A stretch of 64,000 nucleotides of DNA from Xanthostigma xanthostigma (GCA_963575645.1 OY754472.1:32861401-32925400); one strand, 5' to 3'. Numbered from the stretch's first letter, positions 44,290 to 56,211 are shown. Notes: a model not told the origin generated them from the sequence alone. Translations and numbers: made by a program.

Positions 44290-45045
44290 AATTAAATAGT
44301 TGGAAAAACCAAAAGTGCACAGCCCGCAAATTTTCCACCGTATAATGAAAACTGAAAAAATACGTTAAAAAACAATAAAAATAATTGAAAAAAAAATAAA
44401 TAAAAACATATGAAAAATATACATAATATGTAAATATCAAGTGGAATAAAATGGAATAGGAACAAAACAAAATTCAAAAATTCAATGATGTCGGCAGGAA
44501 TCGAACCCGGGACCTTGTCACTACTAGACTAAGGCCTTATCCACTATTCCATAGGGCTCTTGCAGTGTGTCGATGTTATCGTGGATTAGAAGTATAGGAC
44601 TTATTCTACGGTAATTTACTATTTTAATTATATTGTATTAGCTGTCAAAAATAATGAAAATAAACTGTTTATAAAAATTAAACTACTGATCACATTTCAG
44701 TGAATTTAAATAGGGTTCTGGTCTGATAATAAACAAAGTGAATAAAATATAAAAGCGATTCGGCCAAAATTGCAATCTGTCGAGCTAGGACGTACGCACA
44801 TCCGTACAGACTAGCCGACAACTGCTGTTCGTGATTTTTAATTTCATTTTTAGTAGTAATTGAGAACTCGAATCGATCTAAAAATGGTTCGGTTTTATAG
44901 AACTCAATTCCCTTTTTTCAAAAAGCTACAATTTGAATGGATTTCATATGAAGTTAACTTAGATATAGCTTCTTGTATGAACTAAAGTCAGCTCTGACGC
45001 GCAAAGCGATAATAGAGCTAGTTTAACGGTATGTGCAATATCAGT
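44290..45045 (-). repeat. tRNA-bearing repeat, family T, copy 1
   Basis: Inverse of 58371-59220 along its length. Shared words include CAAAAGTGCACA, ATCAAGTGGAATAAAAT, GTGAATTTAAATAGGGTTCT and AACTGCTGTTCGTGATTTTT. A tRNA-like sequence sits in the middle (44488-44557). At the 45.0-kb end this copy lacks half of the palindrome seen at 58375-58403. Confidence 0.88.
44488..44557 (-). pseudogene. tRNA-like sequence in family T, copy 1
   Basis: The minus strand has GTGGATAAGGCC near the A-box position and a strong B box GGTTCGATTCC within CCGGGTTCGATTCCTG. Acceptor strands do not pair well. Identity unclear. Confidence 0.65.
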
Positions 45046-46866
45046 GTTTTTGGAAACATAACTTCATATTCTTAAATTTTAGTTCAGTAAGGATCCATCC
45101 GCCTCTGTATAATTTGGTGACGCTTTTTTTACGACCAGAACGTAAGTTCTTCTCTGTTAGTAGTCTTAAAAGCTGCATTGTGTTTTAAAAATGGTATACT
45201 GCAATACGGTTATGTCAGTAGGAAAAAACTTCGTCAAGATTCGAACGCAGTACTTTCTGATTAATAAGTATCTCTATTACTATTCTATGCTATTTTGCAA
45301 CGTTAGGTGATGATAAAACGATGGCAATTTACAAATTCGGGCGAAATTGGACCGGACCTCTAGTAACTAATATTTTAGGAATGGTGTCCAGTGATACGTT
45401 CATGCTTAATTTAATATGAAATAGTGGACAATAGATGGAGCTGACATAATTAAATGTTGTAAGTAAGGTTAGAATTAGAACAAATGTTCTTCAGAACAAT
45501 GATATGCATAAAACCACCACAAGCCGTCTTCTATGAATGGTTTGTGGCTATGGATTTAATTAGAGAACTTTCTCAACATTAAATAACAGTGCTTACCGAA
45601 AGTGAATACAGCCTACTATGCGTACTGACTGGGTTTTATGCCAAAAATACAAAAAAAAAATTCCAGCCAATTGAGCGGCGGGACCATTCCAACTACAAAA
45701 ATACTGACATTTGATATATTACAATAAAGAAAAAAAAATCCGTGTGTGTAAAAAATTAATAAATCGATAACGTAAAAGAGATTTCGAAAATGTAAAAAAA
45801 TATGTCGCTATTTGAAAAAAAAATGCATGTACCTACATTGTACACATCCAGTTGAGTGTGAAATACAAAAAAATATACCTCAGCAATTTCCGATAATAAC
45901 TATTTAAACTTTTTTGTATCGCGAATTTACCATTACCACTTTCGGTGAAAGCACTGTGTATATATAATTGTTTTTGTCAATTTAAAAAAATTATCGCAAA
46001 AAAATTAACACACAATATAAATTTCAAATTATGGTGGAGGTACAATGAGCTATGGTGGAAGTGCGGGTATAAATTTTAATGAATAATATTTACAATTTCT
46101 ACGATGAGACAAATTTGTTTTAAATTATGACTTATTAAAGTTACTATAATATTATGAACATAATGTTCATATTACGGCTTAAAACAAAATTAGCCGCACC
46201 GCAGAAATGGTAAATTGATTTATTCCTAAGCGCCCAATTTGTACGTTAGCGAAACAGTTACTCAAGCTTCCTTTGATCAAACTGATTGAAAACAAGACTA
46301 GTCTCTTACGCTATTAAGTATAGTGAAGATGACATTATCACAGAAATAGGTATAGGTTGTTTCGGGTTCAAGTCCCGACAGTGACATTTAAATTTTTCTT
46401 ATATATAAGCCTTGTAAAAATATTATGTCGATAATCGTTTAATATTATGCTTTCACTAATTCAGTGAAAAAATTTGCTGTATACTGGAATTTAATCGTAA
46501 TGATTATTATTAGCCGTAAGGTATAGTTTTATCAGTGAAAATATCCCTAGATCCAGGGGATTTCAGACAGGTTTAGAGAAAATCTGAAATGTTTACTGAT
46601 ATTTGCTAAAATAGTTCTAGCAGTTTCACGTTTGAGTGTTGTATTTCTTAATACTTTAAAATTTTTTAAACATGTATAACAAGGACACAATGATGGATGG
46701 ATTGATGGAACTAGAAGTAGGGTTACTTAATGATAAAAATAAACTTACATTATATATTTTTTTTTCTCTTTCCTATTGTATATACATACATTTTGTAATT
46801 ATACATGTAACTGTTTTTTTGTTATGCTAATGGCTTTTGCCGAAGCATTTTTTTCAAAAAAAAAAT
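45046..46866. other. Mostly unassigned; two weak pol III-like boxes
   Basis: No gene. AGATTCGAACGCAGTACTTT near 45238 and CGGGTTCAAGTCCCGACAGT near 46365 look like tRNA T arms without the rest. 45655-45700 (CCAGCCAATTGAGCGGCGGG) is inverted at 49808-49845, so it belongs to a dispersed repeat. Confidence 0.45.
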
Positions 46867-47270
46867 GGTTGTCTGTAAAGTCGGTTTACGGACGATAGTT
46901 TTACGTGATAACGTATTCCGTAATACATAACCTAAACCTCCCAAAATTTGGTTTCAATCCGCTTATCCTTGGTGTCGGAATGATAAGAAATGTCAAAAGT
47001 GACGTTTGCAACTTACAAAGTATTATGTTCTAATAATAATTAGTTATTCCAATACTTAACTTAGCAGGCTTTGCATTTCACAATATACTAATGTCAAAAA
47101 ATTGAATTAAACATTAGAAATGCAGCTGTTTTCATGTTAAGACAAGACATACGTTTGCTTCTAATTTCCATGTACGGCAAACAAAGACAACCGACCGCGT
47201 CGCGTCATGCATTACACAACATTGCATTTATACAGCTATTTTTCTATATAAATTTGTATAAAATATTTTT

Positions 47271-47965
47271 GACGTGATAACGTCTTATAAATTGATGAAT
47301 CACCAATATTATAAATTGATAAAACACCGGCTGCATGTTCGAAAAAGTGTAACGTAACGTTCCTAACGCGTAACGTTCCTAACGCGTAACGTTCCTAACG
47401 CGTAACGTTCCGCCTGACCCTGTGCGTGCTTTTTGCTAATTTCTCGCTCAATTTAAATCAGATCGGTTTGAAACCAGTCTTAAACGAAAGAGGAGAACAT
47501 TTTACATAGATTTCGTATAACAGAATTTGCCTAAACAGTTTTTTTATACAAATTTATATAGAAAAATATTTTATACAAATTTATATAGAAAAATAGCTGT
47601 ATAAATGCAATGTTGTGTAATGCATGACGCGACGCGGTCGGTTGTCTTTGTTTGCCGTACATGGAAATTAGAAGCAAACGTATGTCTTGTCTTAACATGA
47701 AAACAGCTGCATTTCTAATGTTTAATTCAATTTTTTGACATTAGTATATTGTGAAATGCAAAGCCTGCTAAGTTAAGTATTGGAATAACTAATTATTATT
47801 AGAACATAATACTTTGTAAGTTGCAAACGTCACTTTTGACATTTCTTATCATTCCGACACCAAGGATAAGCGGATTGAAACCAAATTTTGGGAGGTTTAG
47901 GTTATGTATTACGGAATACGTTATCACGTAAAACTATCGTCCGTAAACCGACTTTACAGACAACC
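47271..47965 (+). mobile_element. Unit U (inner, plus), inserted in the outer copy
   Basis: Starts GACGTGATAACGTCTTATAA and ends CGACTTTACAGACAACC. Both ends carry ACGTGATAACGT in inverted orientation but at different distances from the end. It lies between ATATTTTT and ATTTTTTT, a diverged or slipped duplication. It contains a 16-bp tandem repeat (47346-47412) and a doubled 27-bp A/T-rich word near 47540. No coding region. Superfamily not recognised. Confidence 0.88.
47346..47412 (+). repeat. 16-bp tandem repeat in unit U, ~4 copies
   Basis: GTAACGTTCCTAACGC repeats three times and then GTAACGTTCC. The outer copy has about one unit and the 56.5-kb copy a scrambled version, so the array varies between copies. 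Confidence 0.93.
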
Positions 47966-48232
47966 ATTTTTTTCTATATAAATTTGTATAAAAAAACTGT
48001 TTAGGCAAATTCTGTTATACGAAATCTATGTAAAATGTTCTCCTCTTTCGTTTAAGACTGGTTTCAAACCGATCTGATTTAAATTGAGCGAGAAATTAGC
48101 AAAAAGCACGCACAGGGTCATGCGGAACGTTACGCGTTAGGAACGTTACGTTACACTTTTTCGAACATGCAGCCGGTGTTTTATCAATTTATAATATTGG
48201 TGATTCATCAATTTATAAGACGTTATCACGTC

Positions 48233-48906
48233 AAAAAAAAATAATAAACTCTTGATTTATAAAAATTTTCGTTTAGTATGCGGCACTGTTACACATCTTG
48301 TGGAAGGGACTAACAGCCGTCTTGTACACCAGACTTTTGTGATTGGGCTGTCTCAAGGTCAATGAAATTGTTGACTTAAGATCAAAGTGCCGACAGAGAG
48401 TGCAGTTTCTAGATATATGCTATGCTCTTAAAGAGGTTGGGTAGGCACTTTTGCAGGGAAAACTCTATGCTTATACACAAGCCTCCTAATTTTATATATG
48501 GTTGCCATTTACTTATTGAGAATTTATGTAAAACTCACCAAATCGGGATTTTTGTGTTTTATTTAATTTGTTTTCTCATTACTAGTACAGGGAAAAATTC
48601 TAGTTTTTTTCTATTAATTTTGAAAACGCATATTTTAGAGTATAGTTATTTTTTAAATTTTCCTATCAGGACTTATATTTGATTTTATGAATTTTCTGTT
48701 GTTTTATGTCACTATTTCATTGACTGTTACTGGATTGCATGTATTAAAAATATATTTTTGAATTTTATTTTTTCAAAAATGAGACTGTCCATAGTGATCA
48801 AAATTTGAGATATGATGTATATCTCTCTGAAATTTTAAGAAATTTTTATAATTTTCAACTTTTGACCCAATCATTTTAAGCGACACAAACGTGACTCGAG
48901 TTTTAC
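48233..48906. other. Unassigned sequence
   Basis: No gene. An 86-codon frame at 48422 has no known motif. Confidence 0.4.
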
Positions 48907-49320
48907 TATTCCAACCGACAAGTGGAGAATGGTACTTACTAGTTTAGGTCAAAAATCACTTTTCGTTTTGAGGTCCCCCTAATCCAAAAAACATATTTTT
49001 GAAAAAACTCTGTGTGTCTGTTAGTCTGTTTGTCTCTTAGTCTATTAGACTCTGAACACGATACAGGTCAAACGGATGAGCGGATTGAAACCAAATTTTG
49101 GGAGGATGTTTGGTATGCAAATATGAAGTTCCCTATTGTTTTTGGGGAAAATCGGCGCATGCGCAGAAGAGATATATGCTATAACGGTGTTTTTTATATA
49201 ATAATGGTATACTTTTCAGAACGAATTATTATTTAATTTATTTTTCAAGAAAGTTTTGTTAAATTTTTTTTTTCTAAACTTTGTAATTTCAAAAATAGCA
49301 AATATCATATTGAATACTAG
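48907..49320 (+). repeat. Family V, uninterrupted plus copy
   Basis: Starts TTCCAACCGACAAGTGGAGA, with CGGATTGAAACCAAATTTTG and GGAAAATCGGCGCATGCGCA inside. It serves as the empty-site reference for the two MITEs nested in 41044-41920. Confidence 0.85.
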
Positions 49321-49361
49321 CCATTACACGCGTCACCTCACACGATATCAGAATAGTATAT

Positions 49362-49407
49362 TGTGCAACTAGTGCGGCAAGTTGTCGATTGCCGCACTAG
49401 TTGCACA
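49362..49407. repeat. Perfect hairpin, 19-bp arms
   Basis: TGTGCAACTAGTGCGGCAA pairs perfectly with 49389-49407 around an 8-base loop GTTGTCGA. Related GCGTGCGGC/CCGCACGC words follow near 49642-49690. Confidence 0.95.
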
Positions 49408-49449
49408 TAGGTACTATTTTTTATTACGAATTAAATTTAATTATAAATT

Positions 49450-49565
49450 AAAATTTTATTACGAATTAAAAAAAGAAATTAGAAGTAAAAAAAATTAAAT
49501 CATTATAAAGTTGAAAATTCAGTTAAAATTGTCAAGAATAAAAGTCCATAATCGAAAATTTTAAC
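49450..49565 (-). repeat. Fragment of the TTAA element seen at 38191-38874
   Basis: GAAATTAGAAGTAAAAA, CATTATAAAGTTGAAAATTC and GAATAAAAGTCCATAATCGA are the inverse of 38520-38640 with few differences. Confidence 0.75.
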
Positions 49566-50238
49566 CTCAAATCTGCTTCAAATGACAGTTTGTTTCGTTG
49601 AAATTAACACCGTTATTATTTTGTTTTTTTCTCTGAATTTGCGTGCGGCAAACAATAATTTCAGTGCGACAAATAAATTTTCCGCACGCAAATGAAAATA
49701 GCTACTTTTCAACCGTAACAGCATGCGTAAAGATACCACTTTTCCTGCATGAGTAATAAAAATTTTATTTTAATTTATTATATTCAAATGTCAACATTTT
49801 TGAAGTTGGAATGGTCCCGTCGCCCAATTGGCTGGAATTTTTTCTTTATAGCGGTTACATGATAAAAATATTCAACAATATTTAACTTCATCTATTCTAG
49901 TTTACCCATACATAGTTTCACCCCGACATTAATTATGGTAGTATTGTCTATTCCTTGTAAAGTAATGCCTACTACAAGGTAATAAATATAACATAGTTTT
50001 TGTGTTTGTTTACACCGTAATTTGTGTACATACTATATGTAGGAGTCGCAGAAATGTAGAACTCGTACGTAGAACAACTGGAATAAAGGCAGAATGGAAC
50101 ACGTGATATGTCGGAAAGAATATACCGAGTGAATCAAAGCATTGAAAACTGACCCCAAAAAAACAGAGCTTTTTTAGCCCGTTTGGTGGGCCGCAAATTT
50201 TTTATTGATTTGTAGTCGCTTATGAATGATGGACATTA
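49566..50238. other. Unassigned sequence
   Basis: No gene. Contains the GGTCCCGTCGCCCAATTGGC end shared with 45655. Confidence 0.4.
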
Positions 50239-51110
50239 AGGACGTAGTCTGGTGTTCGGGTTTCGGAAAATCGAATTTATTTTTTTTACATTTTTAGTAA
50301 GTATAATATATTGAGAAAATACTGTAAAAATTTTAGACCGAAATATTAAATATTTACAAACCTATAGCATATAGTCGAGAGCAGCAACGGTCTTACGGTA
50401 AGACTCTTACCTGCTCTTACCTCTCAATTGTTATCACGTTACCTTTATACTCTCGCAGAGTAGAGCAAAAAAATTAGCAGAAAACGATGCCTTTGAAGAA
50501 ACGGACTATACACCAGGCATAGCTGATTAGTGCAAATATTCATTTTTATTTTTTTGTGAGAAATCTGAAATCAAAACTTTAAACGCGTTTTTCTCAAAAC
50601 TACGTTTTTGTAAGCGGCGCGGGTAATTGAAACAATTGTATACAGCCGATTGTTTTCAATTTTGCACAGGGTATTCTACACAACAATAGCTCCGTTCTGT
50701 ACTAGAATTACTTAATTATCAAAATTATTTCTTTTTTTTAACCGATTTTCAACGACAAAATCACGAAATTCTCGTTGTTTTTTTTAAACCCGCTATTTTG
50801 TTATTTATCGATAAAAATGTTTATTTCTAGTACGGGATAGAGCCACAAGCCTACGAAACAATAACCAAGTTAATTTTTACAATTCAGATGACTTCAAGTG
50901 ACGTTATCATCCGCGGTACCTACCTACCTCCATTTAAAGTTGTCTACTTTAGGTTAAAAAACAATTATAAAATGGCGTAAAATTAAGCAAAAACATTTTT
51001 TTTCTTAGCTTACGATGTCGGTAAAAACATGTAACAAAACATTAATTTGTTATTAAAAAAAAATTCTGAAATAAGGGTTGAAAACGAGCCTGAACATAGG
51101 ACTACGTCCT
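50239..51110. mobile_element. 872-bp TIR element, TA duplication
   Basis: AGGACGTAGTCTGGTGTTCG at the left and the inverse of AGGACGTAGTCCTATGTTC at the right, with TA on both sides. About 18 terminal bases match. No transposase motif is seen. Confidence 0.75.
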
Positions 51111-51906
51111 TATCGTAAAAAAATTGAATTTGTTTTTGTATAAGGAAATTTTAAACATTAATAAGGAGTAGAACTTCCATCGTGTGTCCACGAATCGACG
51201 CACCTCTTTTTTTATCCACGACGGAACGAAGAGGGTATATGCGTATGTGGTATATTCGAGGTACGGAACTCCTAAAATACTCGCGCTCATCATAATACTT
51301 AGATAAATTTTTTCCCGGGAAGAATATTTTGTGCCGCATTGTGTACGATAACACAGATTCATAATTCGAAATGTATATGTGTGTTTATGTTATACGGCTT
51401 TATGTATATGCCTATACGTTATATGTAATATGTATGTAATAGAAGAGGTCTTTGTCCCACAAATAAAGTGGCACGGTCGTTGGATGAGGCAGATCCGATC
51501 TTGTATCATGACCTCGCCCCACTTACCCTACTATCTGCCGCTTCGCCCTAACCCCTATCAAAACAACATACATTGTTCAATGCACTGCACCGGCTTACAT
51601 CTTTTCGACTAAGATTGATCAAACATTGTGAATATAAACAAACCGACACAACTCCGACTCGATATTGTAGATCAAGGCTATTGGTAGAGCGCCGAATTCG
51701 TAAGAACAGACGATCTACCAATAGCCTTATTTAACGTAATTCAAAGACAGTTTGGCGTTTCATTTTTATACCGAGGCATGGCGTTAATATGCAATCCTAT
51801 AGTACCTATATTATTAATCGATTTGAATGAAATTTACTGAAGCAAAAAAAAACGATCTACGTTATCACTAAAAAAAATTAATAAAACCATTTTTTTTTAA
51901 TATGTA
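51111..51906. repeat. Unassigned with an imperfect hairpin at 51672-51733
   Basis: ATCAAGGCTATTGGTAGA is inverted as TCTACCAATAGCCTTAT. Frames near 51102-51362 have no motif. Nothing else is recognised. Confidence 0.45.
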
Positions 51907-52154
51907 TACCACGTTTTTAAAACGAACTAAGAAGTATAAAATATTTTTTTAACTCGTAGGATTTGAAACAAAAAACGTAGGGCGCATTATTCGTTTTATC
52001 TCATAAATAGATTGTTTCATTGATAGCTACTCTCTACACTTTTTATAATATAACTGTCGCATATACCCCACACACGTCCCCACATTTTTCATTTCAAATT
52101 CTATAAGTTAAAAAAAATATTTTTTACTTTTTAGTTTGTTTTAAAAACGTGGTA
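51907..52154. mobile_element. MITE, family K, copy 2
   Basis: TACCACGTTTTTAAAACGAA and TTTGTTTTAAAAACGTGGTA are inverted, flanked by TA (51905-51906 and 52155-52156). It matches 27611-27831 including the GTAGGATTTGAAAC arms, and it lies right beside the tRNA-Ile. Confidence 0.9.
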
Positions 52155-52232
52155 TATAATATTTTTAAAAATGTATTTTCTTTTTTTTTAGTGTAAAACA
52201 AAAATACATCGTAAAAAAATAAAAATATTATA

Positions 52233-52305
52233 TGGCCCATGGGGGCATCGAACCCGCGACCTTCACGTTATTAGCACGACGCTCTAACCAACTGAGCTAT
52301 AAGCC
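52233..52305 (-). tRNA. tRNA-Ile (anticodon AAU)
   Basis: On the minus strand the 73-nt sequence starts GGCTTATAGCTCAGTTGG and has GTGCTAATAAC in the anticodon arm (AAT) and GGTTCGATGCC as B box. The acceptor GGCTTAT pairs fully with ATGGGCC, using two G-T pairs, and the discriminator is A. The D arm and A box are canonical. The T stem GCGGG/CCCCC has one C-C mismatch. A T-run lies just downstream, fit for pol III termination. It closely resembles eukaryotic tRNA-Ile(AAU). It may be functional or a recent pseudogene. The mismatch, two wobble pairs and repeat-rich surroundings leave doubt. Confidence 0.75.
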
Positions 52306-52871
52306 GCTTGCTGTACGGTGCCTTACAGTGGTAAACAAGTAAGAATAAATTATAATATTATGTATCGATTTTATTATTAATTTGTTTATTTCTTTCAGTA
52401 TTTTCTTCTTCTTTTATAATTTATTCTATTGTCATCTAACTATGAGTTTTGTTAAAAATTTCAAGTCTCTATTTCATTAGGAAAATCAATTACAAAGTGC
52501 AAAAACGACATACAAAAAAAAATTATTTCAAAAAAAGAAAATTAATAATATTAGGCATAATTATTTTACATTTAAAGTATAATGCTTCATTTTTTATCAT
52601 AATTTTTATTGTTTTATATGTTTTTACTGAAAAATAAATTATTACTGCCGGTCTAGCTCTTTAAGATCTAACGATACAATGTCTCGACGGTGAAACTCAT
52701 TTGTCTATTGAGTACCTATAGTTGAACGTATTTGCTGATCAACTGATAACGAAGTTGCGGATTTGAAATATATGCTCAATAAAACGTTTATCAAATAACA
52801 GAGGTCTCAATTACTATTAAATCGAAAACGTAACTATATTTAAAATATTCTCATGTGAGGGTAGCTATTTG
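52306..52871. other. Unassigned sequence
   Basis: No gene or structured repeat seen. Confidence 0.4.
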
Positions 52872-53160
52872 AGGGTGGCTATCCTCAGATGAGAATATTT
52901 TCTTGTTTCATACCTTTCAGTAGTCGGGTTTTAGTTTTTGAACTTATTTTTTATTTGTTTTCAATTAGCTTACCCCTGGGACCAAAATTGAAAAATGTAA
53001 CCTATGTTACCCGGGCCATAATAACGAATCGATTGCCACCTTATTTATCAAAATCGACTGAATAGTTTAGGCGCTACGGTGAAACATCCGTACATACAAA
53101 CATACATACATAGACTGCTAAACTCATAACCTTCTTTTGGCTTCGCCGCAGTCGGGTAAA
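52872..53160 (-). repeat. Family R, minus copy
   Basis: Full-length inverse of 16221-16515: GGCTATCCTCAGATGAGAAT at one end and CTTCGCCGCAGTCGGGTAAA at the other. ATAATAACGAATCGATTGCC is shared. Confidence 0.85.
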
Positions 53161-53573
53161 AATTAAAACACGACTTTAATTTCCTTTGTTTTTTGTTTGC
53201 TTTAAAACTTACATTATAAAAAAAATATTTGGTTTTATGATAGATCAATTATTTTTCTCCTATTAGATTAGGTATATAAAATTTAGTTTTTTGGAAACTT
53301 GAAAATTGTTTTCAAAGATACAGAATAAAAGACTAATTTACTGTTATACTAATTGCCCCAATAGCATTCGCCCAGGTGTAGTTATTTTCGCTCAATTTTC
53401 AACTCATTTTTATCTAAATACGAGTATGGCCTATAGACTTCTAAAAAATAAAAGAAACCAGTTCAGCGGTTCTCGTGTCTATTGCGTGTAGATATGCATT
53501 ACCCCGACATGAGTTACAACTTTAATAAAAAAAAAATATTCACAATATTAATAAAAAAAATATCCATATTTAA
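53161..53573. other. Unassigned sequence
   Basis: No gene or structured repeat seen. Confidence 0.4.
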
Positions 53574-53788
53574 AGAGGTAAAGTTTGTAAGTTTGGATTT
53601 AAGAGGTAGTCTTTGAAACTGCTCATCCGATTTCAAAATTTTTTTCACCAATATTTAGATTGACCCTTCAGGACGGACATAGGCTATATATTAGCGCGTT
53701 AAAATAAATGCGCGTTTCTCGTTGAAATAAATTTTATAATGTAACCTGACGAAAAAACGGTGGCAATCTACAAATTCGGGCGAAGTAT
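53574..53788 (+). mobile_element. Helitron H2, plus copy, 3'-truncated
   Basis: CATAGGCTATATATTAGCGC and AACGGTGGCAATCTACAAAT lead to TTCGGGCGAAG, where the copy stops before the CTAG end. Confidence 0.7.
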
Positions 53789-54373
53789 AATATAATATAA
53801 GTGAGTAAGCAAAAGATTCAATTTTTTTATTATTCAGTTAAAGTAAAAAATCATTTTAAATGCCAAAAAAAGTGCACTGATTTAATTCCGCTAGTTGCGC
53901 ACAAGATTTCACCATATTTACAGATTACCCTGTAGGTACATATAAAATAACGTTGGTTTCGTATGTACAGTACATATGATGCAATCTATACTAGATTATT
54001 GTTCTGTGATATTACCAACCAAATAAAATAATACGATCAAATTCAATTGCAATTTATGTTGGCAATATTGTTATTTGAATATTCAGTTACATACTCTACC
54101 GTTTCACATAGAAATTTAACAAAAATATCGACATATAAATATACATGATAATGTTTTTATGAGAATATAAAGATATAGCTCGATTATACTTTTAATTTCT
54201 CTTTTTAGCTATCATAACGTATTTGAGTTTATTAATTTTTTTAGTAGCACAAGTAAACATTGATTTATTTGATAAAACTATATCAACTATTATCTACACA
54301 CAGTAGAAACAGAGGCGAAACCAGGGGGGGAGGCTGAGGAAACTGCAGATCCCCTCTTCAGTTTTATATAATA
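53789..54373. other. Unassigned sequence
   Basis: No gene or structured repeat seen. Confidence 0.4.
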
Positions 54374-54598
54374 CTAGCGGCCCAATCCGGCTTCGCCCGA
54401 ATTTGTAGATTGCCACCGTTTTTTCGTCGATTTTGCAAAATTGATGTCCATAAAAAGTGCTTCATTATGACCTACGTCCGTCCTAAAGGTTCATTGTAAA
54501 TCTTGCTGATTTTTTTTTCGGATGAGTAGTTTTGAAGATTACCTCCAACATTCAAACTTATAAACTTTATCTCTTTACATTTTACAATATTAGTATAG
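54374..54598 (-). mobile_element. Helitron H2, minus copy
   Basis: CTAG-CGGCCCAATCCGGC at the 3' end (inverse), with hairpin-like TTCGGGCGAAGCCGG, and ATATTAGTATAG at the 5' end. 225 bp, no coding region. Confidence 0.8.
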
Positions 54599-56062
54599 GT
54601 TTTAAGGTGCTTTTGAGGTATTTAAAATAGCCCAAAAAGAAGTTTCCAAGCACTGTAAATTTATTTATTTTTACTGAGGAACGCCCCTTGGTTCCTCCAC
54701 TAAACATTATTATATATTATTATTTATGTAGTCTGTTTAAAGATTAACAGCTTTTTTTAATGAAGACAGAAAAAAATATGTGATTTGCATCAATGGCCAT
54801 TATCACCACAAACGTAAAATATTAAATTACTATTATTGCGACCTACTTACCAAATTTCGCCATCACGAATTCATCTGTAACAAAAATAAAATAATAAATT
54901 AGAGAAAAAGTAATTCAAAATTTGAATCCTCAAACTCGAAAAAATGATCTAATAAAAATATAATTGTGGATCCTAATCGAAAACGAAGTCGCGGGTAAAG
55001 ACTAGTATTGCACATCTGCAGGTATTTAATTCTTGCTCTTCAAATCTAATATTAATGTTTTCTTTAGTTCAAATCATATTTACTTTATAAAAGTTCTAAA
55101 GGAGAACATTTTGTTTTGACATTTAATGACGGAATAATTATTGTACCATGAAATACAGACTTCGACCAAAACACAAAGTTTGTTTTAAATGAAGTTTTAT
55201 CTTTACTTAATTTCACTCTCCTTAATTATATAACGGAAACACGTCGCGACTAATCTTTCCTAACAGTCCGGGGAGCTTGTGGTCAAAAAATCAAGAATTT
55301 TATAACGACTAAAATTTTGACATGAGCTATAGTATTTAAGGTGTATTCAATACATTCACAAGAAAATGAGTGCGTGTAACCTTTACGCGCGGTTGAAGTG
55401 AAACTTCTAATAATCTGTTTTTACCATTCTCATTTTTTGGGAAATATTCGTTCACAACTCAAAATTCAATTACTTTGGCTATGTTTCATCAAGATGGTTT
55501 CTACAGATACATTTTGCTGCCGTCAGAAAACCGATCACAAAATAGATTTGAGTCCGTAGCTATGTTTCACCTTTCGTTCATGCGTTTTTATGCTGCTATC
55601 TGTCAGTCAATGCCTTTAAATAAATCAGAAATTGCGTAAATACGGTTTTCCGGAAAATTTTCCAAGCCACTAAATTAAAAAGGTACTGTAAAATTACATT
55701 CTCGTTTACTAGAGGCTACAAGTAAACAAAACTGAAGTAGCTTCATCAACCCTGGATGTGATGCCCTTTTGAATTTCCCCTTCCAACAAAAAATAATTAT
55801 TATTCCTGAAAGAGAGCAGAATGATTTTCTTTAACGCAATCTAGTGCTGTTTAGATGAGGGGAATTCCCTGTATAACTGCAGAAGCCAGTACAACAGTGG
55901 TGCCATCTTCTGGTCTCTGCCACTACCTCATTACTTTGTTTATGAAATAACAAGAGAAGTGAGTGATTCATTTTCTGAGTACTCTTTTGTTATGAAATAG
56001 GATGAATTGATTTGTTATGAGTTCCAAATAAAACAATACGATAAATCTTAAGTAAAACAGGA
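54599..56062. other. Unassigned A+T-rich sequence
   Basis: No gene or structured repeat seen. Confidence 0.45.
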
Positions 56063-56211
56063 TCAAATCTTTGATTAACGTCTGATTGGAACTCTTCAAT
56101 AAATAAAATTATCGAAGAAGGTCCAAATTAGAACCGAAACGTTAATGTATTAATTATTATTTTTTGTTAATATATTTGTCTGAAAAATTTGTCGATAATT
56201 TTATTTATTAA
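56063..56211 (+). repeat. Family P, copy with ribozyme-like motif
   Basis: ATCTTTGATTAACGTCTGAT and AATAAATAAAATTATCGA are followed by GAAGAAGGTCCAAATTAG and AACCGAAACGTT, then the inverse TCGATAATTTTATTTATT. The small stem has changed on both sides relative to 5908-6263 (GGTCC with GAACC), keeping four of five pairs. Confidence 0.65.

Larger units (their letters stand above)
46867..48232 (-). mobile_element. Unit U (outer, minus) split by a second unit U
   Basis: 46867-47270 and 47966-48232 together make one inverted unit U, flanked by the exact 10-base direct repeat AAAAAAAAAT (46857-46866 and 48233-48242). The uninterrupted relative at 56494-57148 shows the two halves are contiguous. Because the inserted unit is in opposite orientation, the region reads as arms X-Y-X'-Y' and can fold in several ways. 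Confidence 0.9.

Noticed and set aside
45238-46385. Two isolated T-arm-like boxes as tRNA genes
   Set aside because: Acceptor, D and anticodon arms cannot be drawn, so they are relics at most.
47346-47412. Regular repeats considered as a CRISPR-like array
   Set aside because: Units are 16 bp with no spacers and vary in number between unit U copies. It is a simple tandem repeat in a eukaryotic element.
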